Below are positions 11,727 to 12,516 of a stretch of 12,516 bases of DNA, in pieces (position 1 is the first letter of the stretch; the number at the start of each line of letters is the position of its first letter). The notes beneath the pieces are model-generated. The model was not told where the DNA came from, did not search any database, and saw only the letters and a program-made list of their open reading frames with translations. Both the position numbers and the translations under genes were made by a program. Source of the DNA: Archaeoglobaceae archaeon (lineage in GTDB: Archaea; Halobacteriota; Archaeoglobi; Archaeoglobales; Archaeoglobaceae); assembly GCA_025058955.1 (NCBI GenBank), contig JANXDV010000025.1, positions 265 to 12,780 of the forward strand. Reading direction: 5' to 3'.

Positions 11727-12516
11727 TTAAAATTCAGGCATCTCAGGGGCTCCGCCCTTCTCCTTCTCCTTTTCCTTTTCCAGCCCCTTCGCTGCGATAA
11801 CGTCGTCAACTCTGAGGATCATCACCGCAACTTCCGTAGCGGACTGAATTGCTTGGGTCTTAACCCTCAATGGCTCAATAACTCCTCTCTCTTTCATGTC
11901 CACTACTTTTCCTGTATCAACGTCAACACCAGTGTATTTCTTTCCTTTCTCGTGAGCGGACTTGAGATTTACAATGACATCTATTGGGTCAATTCCTGCG
12001 TTCTCCGCTAAGGTTCTTGGAATCACTTCTAAAGCACTTGCAAACGCCTCAATGGCTAATTGCTCTCTACCACCAACGCTTGGTGCCCACTGCTTCAGCC
12101 TAAGGCTTAGCTCCATCTCTGGTGCTCCCGCTCCCGCTACAACTTTGCCATCTTCAATTGCACAACCAACAACTCTGATCGCATCCTCTATTCCTCTCGC
12201 AATCTCATCAACAACATGCTCTGTTCCTCCGCGAACGAGGATCGTGACCGCTTTCGGATTCTTGCAACCTTCGATGAATACCATCTTTTCGTCTCCAACC
12301 TTCCTCTCCTCAACAAGCTCCGCTTCTCCAAGATCCGCTGGAGTTATTTCTCTCAGATCCGTGAGGATCTTAGCTCCAGTTGCTTTCGCAAGCTTTTCAA
12401 TATCGCTCTTCTTAACTCTCCTCACTGCAAGGATTCCTGCCTTTGCAAGGTAGTATTGCGCAAGATCATCGATGCCTTTCTGGCAGAAGACTACATTAGC
12501 TCCAGATTTTGCGATC
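11727..12516 (-). CDS. thsA: thermosome subunit, C-terminal half (5' end outside window)
   Basis: About 262 in-frame residues of a group II chaperonin, open to the right edge. The frame continues upstream of the first internal Met through SGANVVFCQKGIDDLAQYYL, so the gene is cut by the window. It folds other proteins in an ATP-driven double ring in the cytoplasm. Signatures are the apical-domain end FCQKGIDDLAQYYLAKAGI, EGCKNPKAVTILVRGG, the ATP-site region AGAGAPEMELSLRL, RTLAENAGIDPIDVI, the nucleotide-contacting GVDVDTGKVVDM, and SATEVAVMILRVDDVIA near the end. The C-terminus is an acidic/basic EKEKEKEK tract ending GGAPEMPEF rather than a long GGM-repeat tail. The alpha or beta subunit type cannot be decided from this part, so the gene symbol is tentative. 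Confidence 0.95.
   Translation of the reverse strand, partial: IAKSGANVVFCQKGIDDLAQYYLAKAGILAVRRVKKSDIEKLAKATGAKILTDLREITPADLGEAELVEERKVGDEKMVFIEGCKNPKAVTILVRGGTEHVVDEIARGIEDAIRVVGCAIEDGKVVAGAGAPEMELSLRLKQWAPSVGGREQLAIEAFASALEVIPRTLAENAGIDPIDVIVNLKSAHEKGKKYTGVDVDTGKVVDMKERGVIEPLRVKTQAIQSATEVAVMILRVDDVIAAKGLEKEKEKEKGGAPEMPEF

Noticed and set aside
11962..12453. Long open frame on the plus strand, opposite the thermosome gene.
   Set aside because: It is a Ser/Ala/Pro-rich shadow frame opposite a well-conserved chaperonin gene, with no family resemblance.

Overview
The window is archaeal. It carries the C-terminal half of a thermosome (group II chaperonin), a geranylgeranyl-reductase-family flavoprotein, a siroheme decarboxylase, an NcsA/TtuA-type tRNA thiolase with archaeal zinc fingers, a DUF92 membrane protein and an intronless tRNA-Lys without encoded CCA. 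TATA-like boxes lie about 25 bases before start codons, which suggests leaderless mRNAs, while internal operon genes have GGAGG-like ribosome binding sites. Siroheme/heme genes next to a DsrE/TusA/sulfide:quinone-reductase-like operon point to a sulfur-metabolising euryarchaeon. The overall style suggests Archaeoglobales (Archaeoglobus/Ferroglobus/Geoglobus), but this is inference and the genus cannot be fixed from the sequence alone.

Layout. (1) 1-678: a poorly coding left end, a doubtful small ORF with an AbrB-like N-terminus and in-frame VGNS repeats, and a tRNA-Lys(UUU) on the minus strand. The ORF runs through the antisense of this tRNA. (2) 679-2451, plus strand: a secreted, C-terminally anchored Lon-type (S16) Ser/Lys protease. 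(3) 3604-2423, minus strand: a DUF92/TMEM19-type membrane protein whose 3' end overlaps the protease gene tail to tail. (4) 3642-5027, plus strand: three overlapping genes, namely a cis-prenyltransferase homologue lacking catalytic residues, a PUA-domain RNA-binding protein and a small beta-solenoid-like protein. (5) 9380-5020, minus strand: a tight five-gene operon of precorrin-2 dehydrogenase (sirC), fused siroheme decarboxylase (ahbA-ahbB), tRNA 2-thiolation protein (ncsA), geranylgeranyl-reductase-like flavoprotein and a HisA-like barrel. (6) 11606-9472, minus strand: a four-gene sulfur operon of dsrE2-like, tusA, SQR-like flavoprotein and DUF1641. (7) 11727 to the right edge, minus strand: thermosome subunit, truncated by the window.

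How the parts fit. SirC and AhbAB are consecutive steps of the siroheme-dependent heme route (precorrin-2 to sirohydrochlorin; siroheme to didecarboxysiroheme). The DsrE2/TusA/SQR/DUF1641 operon looks like a persulfide relay coupled to a membrane-bound flavoprotein. NcsA also handles sulfur. The geranylgeranyl-reductase-like protein, the DUF92 protein and the cis-prenyltransferase homologue form a loose isoprenoid-lipid theme. The most interesting points are the Asn at the usual catalytic Asp of SirC, the AhbA-AhbB fusion, the NgBR-like non-catalytic cis-prenyltransferase, the four-gene sulfur operon and the long DUF92 protein. No CRISPR array, insertion sequence or rRNA gene was seen.
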